DNA from: Patescibacteria group bacterium
Lineage (GTDB): Bacteria > Patescibacteriota > Minisyncoccia > Phycocordibacterales > SBAW01
Length of the DNA: 7,521 nt
Assembly (NCBI GenBank): GCA_030916835.1
Contig: JAUPWA010000045.1
Coordinates: 1-7,521, forward strand
Reading direction: 5' to 3'
Program-made: the position numbers and the translations under genes
In this document: in pieces, positions 1 to 5,708 of the stretch
Position numbering within the stretch: the stretch's first letter is position 1
Layout: the number at the start of each line of letters is the position of its first letter
Notes under the pieces: model-generated
Seen by the model: only the letters and a program-made list of their open reading frames with translations
What the model was told of the DNA's origin: nothing
Databases searched by the model: none

Positions 1-161
1 ACCCCAGCACACCAGGGATGTCCTCCAGTGAAGTATCATTTGCCTCCCAGAGCGAAAACCGCCTCGCCGCACTCTTAGCTGAGGAAGCCGAGAAGAGCAA
101 AGGTACCATCCGCCCCAAAATCGAAATCGTCGGCGAAGCCTGTGAGAGTTGCTCAGCCTAA
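1..161 (+). CDS. nrdA: Class I ribonucleotide reductase large (alpha) subunit, C-terminal fragment
   Basis: Reading frame 3 is open from the window edge to a TAA at 159-161 and gives about 52 residues; the rest of the gene lies upstream. The fragment is a low-complexity Ser/Glu/Ala-rich stretch followed by a short ordered end that finishes in CESCSA. A flexible tail carrying a Cys pair at the extreme C-terminus is the hallmark of class I alpha subunits: the pair reduces the active-site disulfide after each turnover and is itself recharged by thioredoxin or glutaredoxin. Here the pair is spaced C-x2-C, as in eukaryotic alpha subunits, rather than C-x4-C as in E. coli. A complete beta subunit follows 103 bp downstream on the same strand, which strongly supports the call. 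The identification rests on the tail and the context only, because no catalytic domain is visible. Confidence 0.75.
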   Translation, partial: PSTPGMSSSEVSFASQSENRLAALLAEEAEKSKGTIRPKIEIVGEACESCSA

Positions 162-184
162 GCAAAGTAAAAGGCTCGGCGTAA

Positions 185-212
185 TTCACAGAACAAAGTT
201 GGAACGTATAAA
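185..212 (+). promoter_or_regulatory. Candidate sigma70-type promoter for nrdB
   Basis: TTCACA at 185-190 and TATAAA at 207-212 are separated by 16 bp, each matching the sigma70 consensus at five of six positions. Transcription would start near 219 and leave a leader of about 45 nt before the nrdB ATG. A weaker alternative is TAAACT at 250-255, only 9 nt before the ATG. The nrdA-nrdB gap of 103 bp contains no clear terminator, so read-through from nrdA is also possible. I see no NrdR box. Confidence 0.4.
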
Positions 213-264
213 TAAGCACAAAGCAAGTTGTGGTGCCTATCTTTACCAGTAAACTAGACACACT

Positions 265-1263
265 ATGGCAGCAGGAATCATCAACGGAGGCGGCTCGACC
301 GACCCAAACAAAATATTACCCATGAAGTACAAGTGGGCGCGTGTGCACTACAAAAAAGGCGTCGCCAACAACTGGGTGCCTGAAGAGGTCCCCATGCAGC
401 AAGATGTTGAGCTCTGGAAGAAACCCGGTGGCCTCTCTGAGGACGAGCGCCGCATGATCCTGTGGAACCTCGGGTTCTTCTCAACCGCCGAGTCGCTCAC
501 CGCTAACAATCTTGTATTGGCAATTTATCGCCATATCACCAACCCCGAGGCGCGCCAGTATATCCTGCGCCAGTCTTACGAGGAGGCCGTCCATACCGAC
601 ACCTTCATCTACTGTTGCGACACGCTCGGTCTCAACCCAGACGAGATCTACAAGATGTACGAAAACATCCCCTCAATTAAAGAGAAGGATGAGTTCGTTG
701 TCGACATGACCAAGAACGTGTTTGACCCCTCTTTCACCACCGAGGGCACCGAGAACATCCAGCGTTTTGTGCACGACCTCGTTGGCTACTACGTCATCAT
801 GGAGGGCATCTTCTTTTACGCTGGCTTTGTCATGATGCTCTCGATGCTACGTAAAAACCGCATGGTGGGCGTGGGCGAGCAGTTCCAATTTATCTTGCGT
901 GACGAGTCGGTACACCTCGCGTTTGGCGCCGACCTCATCAACACTATTGTGCAGGAAAACCCAGAGATTTGGACGCCCGCATTCAAAAAAGAATTGACCG
1001 ACAACATCATGAAGGGTGTCGAACTTGAAAAGAAGTACGCCGACGACGCCTTGCCGCGCGGTATTGTGGGGCTCACCCCAACGACCGTGAAGCAGTATGT
1101 TGAGCACATAGCCGACCGCCGCCTCGAGCGCATTGGCTTGGAGCGCCAGTACCACAAAGACAACCCCTTCCCTTGGATGTCAGAGATCATCGACATGCCA
1201 AAGGAGAAGAACTTCTTCGAAACCCGCGTCACTGAATACAAAACCGGCGAGCTTGACTGGTAG
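265..1263 (+). CDS. nrdB: Class Ic-type ribonucleoside-diphosphate reductase small (beta) subunit
   Basis: This 332-residue ferritin-like R2 protein generates the oxidant that starts ribonucleotide reduction in the alpha subunit, giving dNTPs in the cytoplasm. All six metal ligands can be placed: E76 (in FFSTAES), E107 and H110 (EEAVH), E180, E214 and H217 (RDESVH). The residue four after H110, Tyr in classes Ia and Ib, is Phe (F114, in HTDTFIY), and the first ligand is Glu rather than Asp. Both features match the Chlamydia trachomatis enzyme, the prototype of class Ic with a Mn/Fe cofactor. W37 (in NNWVPEEV) and Y325 near the C-terminus fit the radical-transfer path to alpha. The length is normal for R2. 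No Shine-Dalgarno sequence precedes the ATG, but this start leaves a normal N-terminus. The neighbouring alpha-subunit tail argues against an R2-like oxidase. The Mn/Fe content is inferred from the residues. Confidence 0.97.
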   Translation: MAAGIINGGGSTDPNKILPMKYKWARVHYKKGVANNWVPEEVPMQQDVELWKKPGGLSEDERRMILWNLGFFSTAESLTANNLVLAIYRHITNPEARQYILRQSYEEAVHTDTFIYCCDTLGLNPDEIYKMYENIPSIKEKDEFVVDMTKNVFDPSFTTEGTENIQRFVHDLVGYYVIMEGIFFYAGFVMMLSMLRKNRMVGVGEQFQFILRDESVHLAFGADLINTIVQENPEIWTPAFKKELTDNIMKGVELEKKYADDALPRGIVGLTPTTVKQYVEHIADRRLERIGLERQYHKDNPFPWMSEIIDMPKEKNFFETRVTEYKTGELDW

Positions 1264-1280
1264 GGGCCGGGTACTACAAT
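1253..1280 (+). promoter_or_regulatory. Promoter inside the 3' end of nrdB, predicting a leaderless transcript
   Basis: TTGACT at 1253-1258 and TACAAT at 1275-1280 are separated by 16 bp, both five-of-six matches to the sigma70 boxes. The -35 box lies in the last codons of nrdB. The ATG of the next gene begins only 6 nt after the -10 box, so the expected start of transcription coincides with the A of the ATG. No ribosome binding site exists between them. Confidence 0.6.
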
Positions 1281-1286
1281 TGTGGT

Positions 1287-1664
1287 ATGGAAGAACCATT
1301 AGAGCGAGTTGAAAAGAAGGTAGACGAGCTAATTGAGACCGTTGGTTCGCTTTCTCAAAATGTAGGTTCACTTACTAAAAATTTCGACAACCTTTCGGGA
1401 ACGGTTGATTCGCTTTCCACAACAGTACACAGCCTCTCAAAAACCGTTGACGATCTAACTGCCGCCGTAGCCCAGGGATTTAAACAAGTTGAGGAGCGGT
1501 TTCATGACATAGAAGAGAGGGTGGTAACGAAGGAAGATCTTGCAAATACTGAAGAAAAACTGACAAGCAAAATCGATGGTCTTCATCGTCGTATCGACGG
1601 AGAGGCAGAGGTAATCTCTCAACTCGAAACTCGCGTGCGAAAAATGGAAGAAGTCGCTGCCTAA
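1287..1664 (+). CDS. Short coiled-coil protein with heptad repeats, function unknown
   Basis: This is a 125-residue, hydrophilic protein with no signal peptide and no membrane segment. Residues 19-60 are six consecutive seven-residue units, each with Val or Phe at the first position and Leu at the fourth, of general form V-x-S-L-S-x-T (V19, V26, F33, V40, V47, V54, with Leu at 22, 29, 36, 43, 50, 57). This is a textbook a/d core, so a parallel homo-oligomeric coiled coil is likely. Charged helices rich in Glu, Lys and Arg continue to the C-terminus. I do not recognise a family; short coiled-coil proteins of this sort are often annotated as hypothetical. The gene starts 23 bp after nrdB, but its own promoter and the lack of a ribosome binding site suggest separate expression. 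A role in dNTP synthesis should not be assumed from position. Confidence 0.75.
   Translation: MEEPLERVEKKVDELIETVGSLSQNVGSLTKNFDNLSGTVDSLSTTVHSLSKTVDDLTAAVAQGFKQVEERFHDIEERVVTKEDLANTEEKLTSKIDGLHRRIDGEAEVISQLETRVRKMEEVAA
1341..1466 (+). repeat. Six tandem 21-bp coding repeats (heptads)
   Basis: Six in-frame 21-bp units encode the Val/Phe-x-x-Leu heptads of the coiled-coil protein. The units agree well at protein level but have drifted at DNA level, which points to old duplication followed by selection on the helix rather than recent slippage. Confidence 0.6.
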
Positions 1665-1700
1665 AAAGTTAAAGGGCGACCGCTTGCGCGTGCCGCCCTT
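1662..1700 (-). terminator. Rho-independent terminator for the minus-strand gene, between convergent genes
   Basis: Arms AAGGGCG (1672-1678) and CGCCCTT (1694-1700) pair perfectly, with an inner CGC/GCG pairing (1681-1683 with 1688-1690). Read on the minus strand the hairpin is followed by a T-rich tail (TTTAACTTTTT), which fits termination of the 2101-1706 gene. On the plus strand the tail is GTTGG, so it would be a poor terminator for the coiled-coil gene. Confidence 0.6.
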
Positions 1701-1705
1701 GTTGG

Positions 1706-2101
1706 TCATAGCCGCTTAACTCCATCGGCCGTTACCTTGATCTGATAGCCGCCTTCAAGTGGCAGCTCGTTGCCAGGAGTACGCGGCGCCCAATAGAGTA
1801 CTTCGTTTTGGGCGCTGTGGACCGGGCCGACCACCGTCGAGGTGATCTTGTGGACAACAAGCCAGTAGATCGACTCGCCGTTCAGGACGTGGTATTTCTT
1901 CGCGGCAAGGTCAACGTACCAGACACCTTCGGGAATCATTTCAATCCCCTGGGTCGGGCTCGACCATATGACTGGAGTGTAGTTGGCGACCCTCCTTTTT
2001 TCGCCCATCCAGGCTGCGATCGCAAAGAGAAGAAATAAAATAGCGACAAAGCTCAGAAGGAGGACCAGCTTATTGCGGAAAATACCAAACGTGTTGGACA
2101 T
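1706..2101 (-). CDS. Membrane-anchored hypothetical protein
   Basis: This 131-residue protein has a short basic N-terminus, one strongly hydrophobic helix at about residues 12-31 (rich in Leu, Phe, Ala, Val and Ile), then a basic GEKRR stretch and a soluble domain of about 95 residues. The Arg/Lys on both flanks leaves the orientation uncertain, although an uncleaved N-terminal anchor with an outside domain is the simplest reading. The soluble part is rich in Trp, Tyr, Val and Gly, with alternating patterns typical of a small beta-sheet domain, and contains no Cys. I do not recognise a family. The start at 2101 is supported by the upstream AGGAAAGGG, one of the few Shine-Dalgarno-like sites in the window, and by a strong promoter. 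The stop is TGA. Confidence 0.75.
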   Translation of the reverse strand: MSNTFGIFRNKLVLLLSFVAILFLLFAIAAWMGEKRRVANYTPVIWSSPTQGIEMIPEGVWYVDLAAKKYHVLNGESIYWLVVHKITSTVVGPVHSAQNEVLYWAPRTPGNELPLEGGYQIKVTADGVKRL

Positions 2102-2135
2102 TGGAAACCCTTTCCTGTGAAGACCCTACACATAT

Positions 2136-2165
2136 ATTGTACTATTAGAATATAGTACTTGTCAA
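2136..2165 (-). promoter_or_regulatory. Strong promoter with an embedded inverted repeat (candidate operator)
   Basis: On the minus strand a perfect TTGACA (2165-2160) and TACAAT (2141-2136) are separated by 18 bp. The predicted start of transcription is near 2129, giving a leader of about 27 nt that includes AGGAAAGGG. The spacer holds an inverted repeat with 7-bp perfect arms, GTACTAT (2139-2145) and ATAGTAC (2152-2158), around TAGAAT. It overlaps the -10 box by 3 bp. A repressor bound there would block polymerase, so this is a plausible operator; the binding protein is unknown. Confidence 0.65.
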
Positions 2166-2181
2166 GCATTAGCCTGGCTTC

Positions 2182-2997
2182 CTATTTAAGGCTTTTTTCC
2201 ACTGTGTATTCCCCCACGCGGGTGCGCAGAATGTGGAGTGAGAGCGCGGGGACGCCAAGCTGCACTCCAAGATTGTGCGCTATCGAGCGAGCATAGGCGC
2301 CCGAGGAGCAGGAGATCTTAATGGTCGCGCAGGGGAAGTCTCGGTCACCACCCGCACGTAAGTGGCGATGCCACAGCCGCAGTATTTCCTCTTGGCGAAA
2401 GTCGCCCTGCACCTTCTCAACATTTTGTTCGATATAGTTGAGCAATGTTTTTTCATTGATCTTATAGATATTGTCGAGCTCTATTTCGTAGATATTCACT
2501 GTCTTGTGTGGCACGACAATAGTCGAGAGCATGTTGGTGCGCGCCCACTCAAACATCGACTTCCCTTCCACCGCTTTGGACGAATAGGGCGGATACTCTT
2601 GCTCAAAACTGCCGCGAAACTCGTTGAGTCCTTTTTCCATCATTTTCTTGGTGAGATGCGATGGATCACCATGCTCCATAACGCGCCCCAAAATGTCATA
2701 GGTATCGGTAGCAAATCCAAAAAGGACATCGAGTACATACTCTTTGTTCATATCTAAATACGCATTGCGATTGCTGTTTGCCGAACCCACGAGCGCCAAA
2801 AGGACACCCTCGGCCATCGGGTCGAGCCGCCCCGCATAGGAGAGCACCTCATGCGCATACTCTGGCTTCTCTGCGCGCAAGCGATCAAGCCGCTCCAGTG
2901 GCGTCTCGCACAGGCGCTTGTAGAGATTGAGGACACGACCGGCCGAGTGGGGGCGCTGGCGCGGGAGGTGGCGGATATCATCAATCTTCTCGTTCAT
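2182..2997 (-). CDS. truB: tRNA pseudouridine-55 synthase, TruB family (divergent, no PUA domain)
   Basis: TruB converts U55 of the tRNA T-loop to pseudouridine. The start at 2997 gives 271 residues; an in-frame ATG at 3042 would overlap divergent hisS and remove the shared promoter gap, so it is rejected. The catalytic motif is clear: SYAGRLDPMAEGVL at 53-66 with nucleophile D59. Other family landmarks are KEY with Y87, the FATDTYD segment (95-101), YPPYSS (135-140) and CSSGAYARSIAHNLG (230-244) with R237. The usual N-terminal K-P-x-G-x-T-S motif is degenerate, reading KRLCETP at 27-33. There is a probable insertion at about 183-222, and the protein ends without the C-terminal PUA-like domain of E. 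coli TruB. TruB is confident; strict U55 specificity is family knowledge. No terminator is visible before the next minus-strand promoter. Confidence 0.9.
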   Translation of the reverse strand: MNEKIDDIRHLPRQRPHSAGRVLNLYKRLCETPLERLDRLRAEKPEYAHEVLSYAGRLDPMAEGVLLALVGSANSNRNAYLDMNKEYVLDVLFGFATDTYDILGRVMEHGDPSHLTKKMMEKGLNEFRGSFEQEYPPYSSKAVEGKSMFEWARTNMLSTIVVPHKTVNIYEIELDNIYKINEKTLLNYIEQNVEKVQGDFRQEEILRLWHRHLRAGGDRDFPCATIKISCSSGAYARSIAHNLGVQLGVPALSLHILRTRVGEYTVEKSLK

Positions 2998-3010
2998 GTT
3001 ACTGTTTTCT

Positions 3011-3028
3011 GTTAGAATACTATCTAAC
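3011..3028. promoter_or_regulatory. Divergent truB/hisS promoter region with inverted repeat
   Basis: The gap between the divergent starts (2998-3034) is only 37 bp. It holds 6-bp perfect arms GTTAGA (3011-3016) and TCTAAC (3023-3028) around ATACTA. On the plus strand TGT-TAGAAT (TAGAAT at 3013-3018) resembles an extended -10 box lying 16 nt before the hisS ATG. On the minus strand TATTCT (3019-3014) lies 16 nt before the truB ATG. Both -10 candidates therefore overlap in one short symmetric site, each giving a leader of about 10 nt. No good -35 boxes were found. Confidence 0.45.
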
Positions 3029-3034
3029 GCCCAT

Positions 3035-4279
3035 ATGTCCAAAAAAGCCCAACTTTCAACCGAGCCCTACAAGGGAGTGCGCGACTTCTACCCCGAAGAC
3101 CAAGCCCTCCTCAACTACCTCTTTGCGACCTATCGCCGCGTGGCACAGAGTTTTGGCTATGTGGAGTACCACGCCTCAGTGCTCGAACCTGCCGAGCTCT
3201 ATAAAGCTAAAGGTAGTGAGAATGAAGAAATAGTGAACGAGCAGACATACACGTTTCTTGACCGCGGAGAGCGCGAGGTCACCTTGCGCCCCGAGATGAC
3301 GCCGACCGTCGCACGCATGGTCTCAGCCAAGCGCCGCGAACTCGGCTTCCCTTTGCGCCTCTTCTCAATTCCCAACCTTTTTCGATACGAACGCCCCCAG
3401 CGCGGCCGCCTGCGCGAGCACTGGCAACTCAATGTCGACCTCTTTGGTTCAAAGTCGGTAGATGCGGATGTTGAGATTGTGCTCGTCGCCTACGAACTCA
3501 TGAGAGCCTTTGGGGCGCAAGACAACGACTTTGTCATTAAGCTCGGCAGTCGCAGCCATCTTGACCAACTGGTGCGCGAGCATGGGCTCTCTGCTGTTGC
3601 TGGCCGCGAACTCATCAATCTTTTAGACCGCAAGGGTAAAATACCAAAAGAAGAGTTTGACTCTAAACTCGCGACGCTTGGAGTGCCGGAAGGCGCACTC
3701 TCAAGTGACAATGAGCCTGAGGATATTGCAAAGGTCATCAAAGCACTCGAGGAGCTAGGGGTTTCAAACGCCGTGTTTGACCCGTCTATTGTGCGCGGGT
3801 TCGACTACTACACGGGGCTCGTATTTGAAATCTTTGACACTCACCCCGACAACAACCGTGCACTGTTTGGTGGCGGCCGCTATGACAACCTTACCGCCTT
3901 GTTTGATGACGAGCCTATTGTAGGTATTGGGTTTGGTATGGGTGATGTTACTATCCGCGACTTCCTTGCGGTGCGCAACTTACTACCTCCCTATATCCCG
4001 CCAACGCGCGTCTACCTAGCGGTCACCTCGCCCGAGCTCGTACAGTTTGCTATGGGTGTTGCAAAAGAGTTACGCGAGGCCAACATCCCGGCAGGTATAG
4101 ACTTTGGTGAAAAGAAGCTGGGTGACCAAATTAAAACAGCTACTAAACACGCCATTCCCTTCCTCATCGTCATTGGTGAGAACGAGCAGTCCTCCAACAG
4201 CTTCACCATCAAAGATCTTAAGACTGGTGAGGAGAAATCTGTCACACGCGAAGAGCTCTCAAACTTCTTCAATTCATAA
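3035..4279 (+). CDS. hisS: Histidyl-tRNA synthetase
   Basis: This class II synthetase charges tRNA-His with histidine using ATP. The start at 3035 gives 414 residues beginning MSKKAQ; the frame is open further upstream, but that part is antisense to truB and unlike the family. Visible landmarks are motif 1 (about 12-52, from YKGVRDFYP), TLRPEMT (83-89), motif 2 FRYERPQRGRLREHWQ (116-131), the HisRS-specific RGFDYYTGLVFE (254-265) with catalytic-type R254, GGGRYDNL (279-286), and an anticodon-binding domain from about 325 to the end. In motif 3 the common G-x-E-R is replaced: GFGMG (299-303) is followed by DVTIR, so the usual ATP-contacting Arg is missing or shifted to R308. Length is normal. 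The next gene overlaps the stop by one base (TAATG), implying co-transcription and translational coupling. Confidence 0.97.
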   Translation: MSKKAQLSTEPYKGVRDFYPEDQALLNYLFATYRRVAQSFGYVEYHASVLEPAELYKAKGSENEEIVNEQTYTFLDRGEREVTLRPEMTPTVARMVSAKRRELGFPLRLFSIPNLFRYERPQRGRLREHWQLNVDLFGSKSVDADVEIVLVAYELMRAFGAQDNDFVIKLGSRSHLDQLVREHGLSAVAGRELINLLDRKGKIPKEEFDSKLATLGVPEGALSSDNEPEDIAKVIKALEELGVSNAVFDPSIVRGFDYYTGLVFEIFDTHPDNNRALFGGGRYDNLTALFDDEPIVGIGFGMGDVTIRDFLAVRNLLPPYIPPTRVYLAVTSPELVQFAMGVAKELREANIPAGIDFGEKKLGDQIKTATKHAIPFLIVIGENEQSSNSFTIKDLKTGEEKSVTREELSNFFNS

Positions 4280-4851
4280 TGCGCAAAATTGTATTTGACA
4301 TAGAGACGACCGGAGAGGCGTTCGGTCAGCCAGACTTTACCAATCAAGAGCTCACCGTGGTGAGCATTTGGGACTCGCAGACAAAAAAGTTTTCGAGCTA
4401 TTTTAAAGATGAGTTGCCCAAACTCTGGGGTATACTCGAGCGCGCCGACATCCTCATCGGCTACAACTCCGACCATTTCGACATCCCCATTCTCAACAAG
4501 TACTACCCTGGAGACCTTACTAAAATTAAGAGTGTTGATTTGCTCAAAGAGGTGCGCGCGGTCTTGGGTCGTCGGCTCAAACTCGACAATATAGCCCAAG
4601 CAACGCTTGGCGAGGGTAAGATAGCAAGTGGACTGGACGCCGTGAAATGGTTTGAGCAAGGCGAGCTCGAGAAGCTGCGTGAGTACTGCGAGGCTGATGT
4701 AAAAGTTACGCGCGACATATATGACTATGCGCGAAAAAATAAGTCACTGAAATATAAAGACTTTGACGGCGTGCGTGAAGTTAAACTCGATCCCTCACAG
4801 TGGGAGGTCGTTGACGACGCCCCCGCCCTTACCCACACCCTGCCGTTCTAG
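4279..4851 (+). CDS. DEDDy-type 3'-5' exonuclease-domain protein (RNase H-like fold)
   Basis: This 190-residue single-domain protein has the three exonuclease motifs in order: Exo I VFDIETT with D7 and E9, Exo II GYNSDHFDIPIL with N63 and D68, and Exo III YCEADVKVTRD with Y136 and D140, the Y-x3-D form that defines the DEDDy group. These four acidic residues bind two metal ions in DnaQ-like nucleases that remove nucleotides from 3' ends. The Exo II form resembles the exonuclease domains of family B polymerases and YprB-like RNase H-fold proteins, but no polymerase or other domain is attached. Whether it acts on DNA or RNA cannot be read from the sequence. Its ATG overlaps the hisS stop by one base, with no promoter room, so it should depend on the hisS transcript; a link to tRNA processing is speculation. 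The gene ends in TAG and has no clear terminator. Confidence 0.85.
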   Translation: MRKIVFDIETTGEAFGQPDFTNQELTVVSIWDSQTKKFSSYFKDELPKLWGILERADILIGYNSDHFDIPILNKYYPGDLTKIKSVDLLKEVRAVLGRRLKLDNIAQATLGEGKIASGLDAVKWFEQGELEKLREYCEADVKVTRDIYDYARKNKSLKYKDFDGVREVKLDPSQWEVVDDAPALTHTLPF

Positions 4852-4879
4852 AGCGAATTATTGTGCTTTACGACAGCGT

Positions 4880-4888
4880 TGGTACAAT
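4880..4888 (+). promoter_or_regulatory. Extended -10 promoter for the DsbA-like gene, near-leaderless
   Basis: TGG-TACAAT (TACAAT at 4883-4888) is an extended -10 element lying 8 nt before the ATG at 4897, so the mRNA would begin within about 2 nt of the start codon. Only a weak -35 candidate, TTGTGC at 4861-4866 with a 16-bp spacer, is present. No Shine-Dalgarno sequence exists. Confidence 0.55.
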
Positions 4889-4896
4889 AGTCCCAT

Positions 4897-5649
4897 ATGA
4901 ATAGCCAATACGTTTTACCAATTACTATTGTGGTCGCTGGTGCAATGATTGCAGGAGCAGTCTTTTTTGTTGGTAAGTCAGGGATCCAAAACCCAAATGG
5001 AAATGGCACCACCAAAGTAACTGCTCGCCAGTATGACCCGAAGATTGACTATATCCTCGGCAACCCACAGGCGCCGGTAAAAATTGTTGAGTATGCTGAC
5101 CTTGAGTGCCGCTACTGCAAGACATTTAACAACACTATGCACCAAGTTATGGATTACTACGGCCAGTCAGGTAAGGTTGCGTGGGTGTATCGCCCCTTCC
5201 CTCTTGCGCAAAATCACTCGCGCGCACCAAAAGAGGCAGAGGCGGCAGAGTGCGCAGCTGACCAGGGTGGCGATACCGCATTCTTTAAGTACATAGATGG
5301 AGTGTATGCGGTAACCCCGAGTGATAACAATCTCGACCCAGCCGAACTCCCGAAGATAGCCGGACAACAAGGGCTCAATGTCGACATCTTCAACCAATGT
5401 CTGAGTAGTGGTAAATACACAAAGAAAGTATCCGATAGTTACAATGAGGCAATTTCAGCTGGAGGACAAGGCACACCATTTATCCTTATCATGGTTGGCT
5501 CAGAAGCCGTAGCACTCAACGGCGATCAGCCGTATGACTCTATGCGCGCAGCAATTGACGCCGTACTCCAGCAGATCCCCGCGTCTCAGGGTGGCGGTAC
5601 CACGACCTCAACCACGACCCCAAGTGCAACTCCCGCAGCGGCGCGCTAG
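4897..5649 (+). CDS. Membrane-anchored DsbA/BdbD-like thiol-disulfide oxidoreductase
   Basis: This 250-residue protein has an N-terminal hydrophobic helix (about 7-25) that probably anchors a thioredoxin-fold domain outside the cytoplasmic membrane, a polar linker (27-45), and the catalytic domain. The active site is C71-R-Y-C74 in ADLECRYCKTF, in the sequence setting of the DsbA-like thioredoxin_4 family, and the cis-Pro loop is GTPFILI with P194. Two more cysteines, C119 (in EAAECAADQ) and C168 (FNQCLSSGKY), are recurrent in this family and could form a structural disulfide. The last 19 residues are a Gly/Thr/Ser/Pro/Ala-rich tail, likely disordered. The protein would form or rearrange disulfides in exported proteins. 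No DsbB or VKOR partner is seen in the window. The gene ends at a strong terminator. Confidence 0.92.
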   Translation: MNSQYVLPITIVVAGAMIAGAVFFVGKSGIQNPNGNGTTKVTARQYDPKIDYILGNPQAPVKIVEYADLECRYCKTFNNTMHQVMDYYGQSGKVAWVYRPFPLAQNHSRAPKEAEAAECAADQGGDTAFFKYIDGVYAVTPSDNNLDPAELPKIAGQQGLNVDIFNQCLSSGKYTKKVSDSYNEAISAGGQGTPFILIMVGSEAVALNGDQPYDSMRAAIDAVLQQIPASQGGGTTTSTTTPSATPAAAR

Positions 5650-5665
5650 TCTGAAAAGACATAAC

Positions 5666-5703
5666 AAAAAAAATCCCGGCTCGCGCATGCGCGAGCCGGT
5701 TTT
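5666..5703. terminator. Strong bidirectional rho-independent terminator
   Basis: A perfect 24-bp palindrome at 5676-5699 (half-site CCGGCTCGCGCA) forms a 10-bp GC-rich stem with a CATG loop. It is followed by TTTT at 5700-5703 on the plus strand and preceded by eight A at 5666-5673, which become a U8 tract on the minus strand. It therefore serves both the DsbA-like gene (ends 5649) and the convergent nuclease gene (ends 5709), and is strongest for the latter. Confidence 0.92.
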
Positions 5704-5708
5704 CGTTA

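Noticed and set aside
816..1241. Minus-strand open frame of 141 codons inside nrdB
   Set aside because: It lies wholly antisense to a certain gene and its translation is Ser/Arg-rich without motifs.
2129..2144. Possible NrdR box (ACACATATATTGTACT)
   Set aside because: Only the AT-rich core matches the ACAC-AT-rich-GTGT consensus; the outer bases are out of register. It also lies upstream of an unrelated gene, far from nrdB.
2927..3034. N-terminal extension of hisS by 36 residues
   Set aside because: The extension is antisense to the truB N-terminus, is Arg/Trp-rich, and would place the start inside another gene. The ATG at 3035 gives a standard HisRS N-terminus.
2998..3042. N-terminal extension of truB by 15 residues from an ATG at 3042
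   Set aside because: It would overlap the divergent hisS start and consume the promoter gap; the family does not need these residues.
4012..4659. Long open frame on the minus strand (215 codons) across the hisS end and the exonuclease gene
   Set aside because: It is antisense to two genes with clear family motifs, spans their junction, and its translation shows no recognisable domain. It is a shadow of codon bias.
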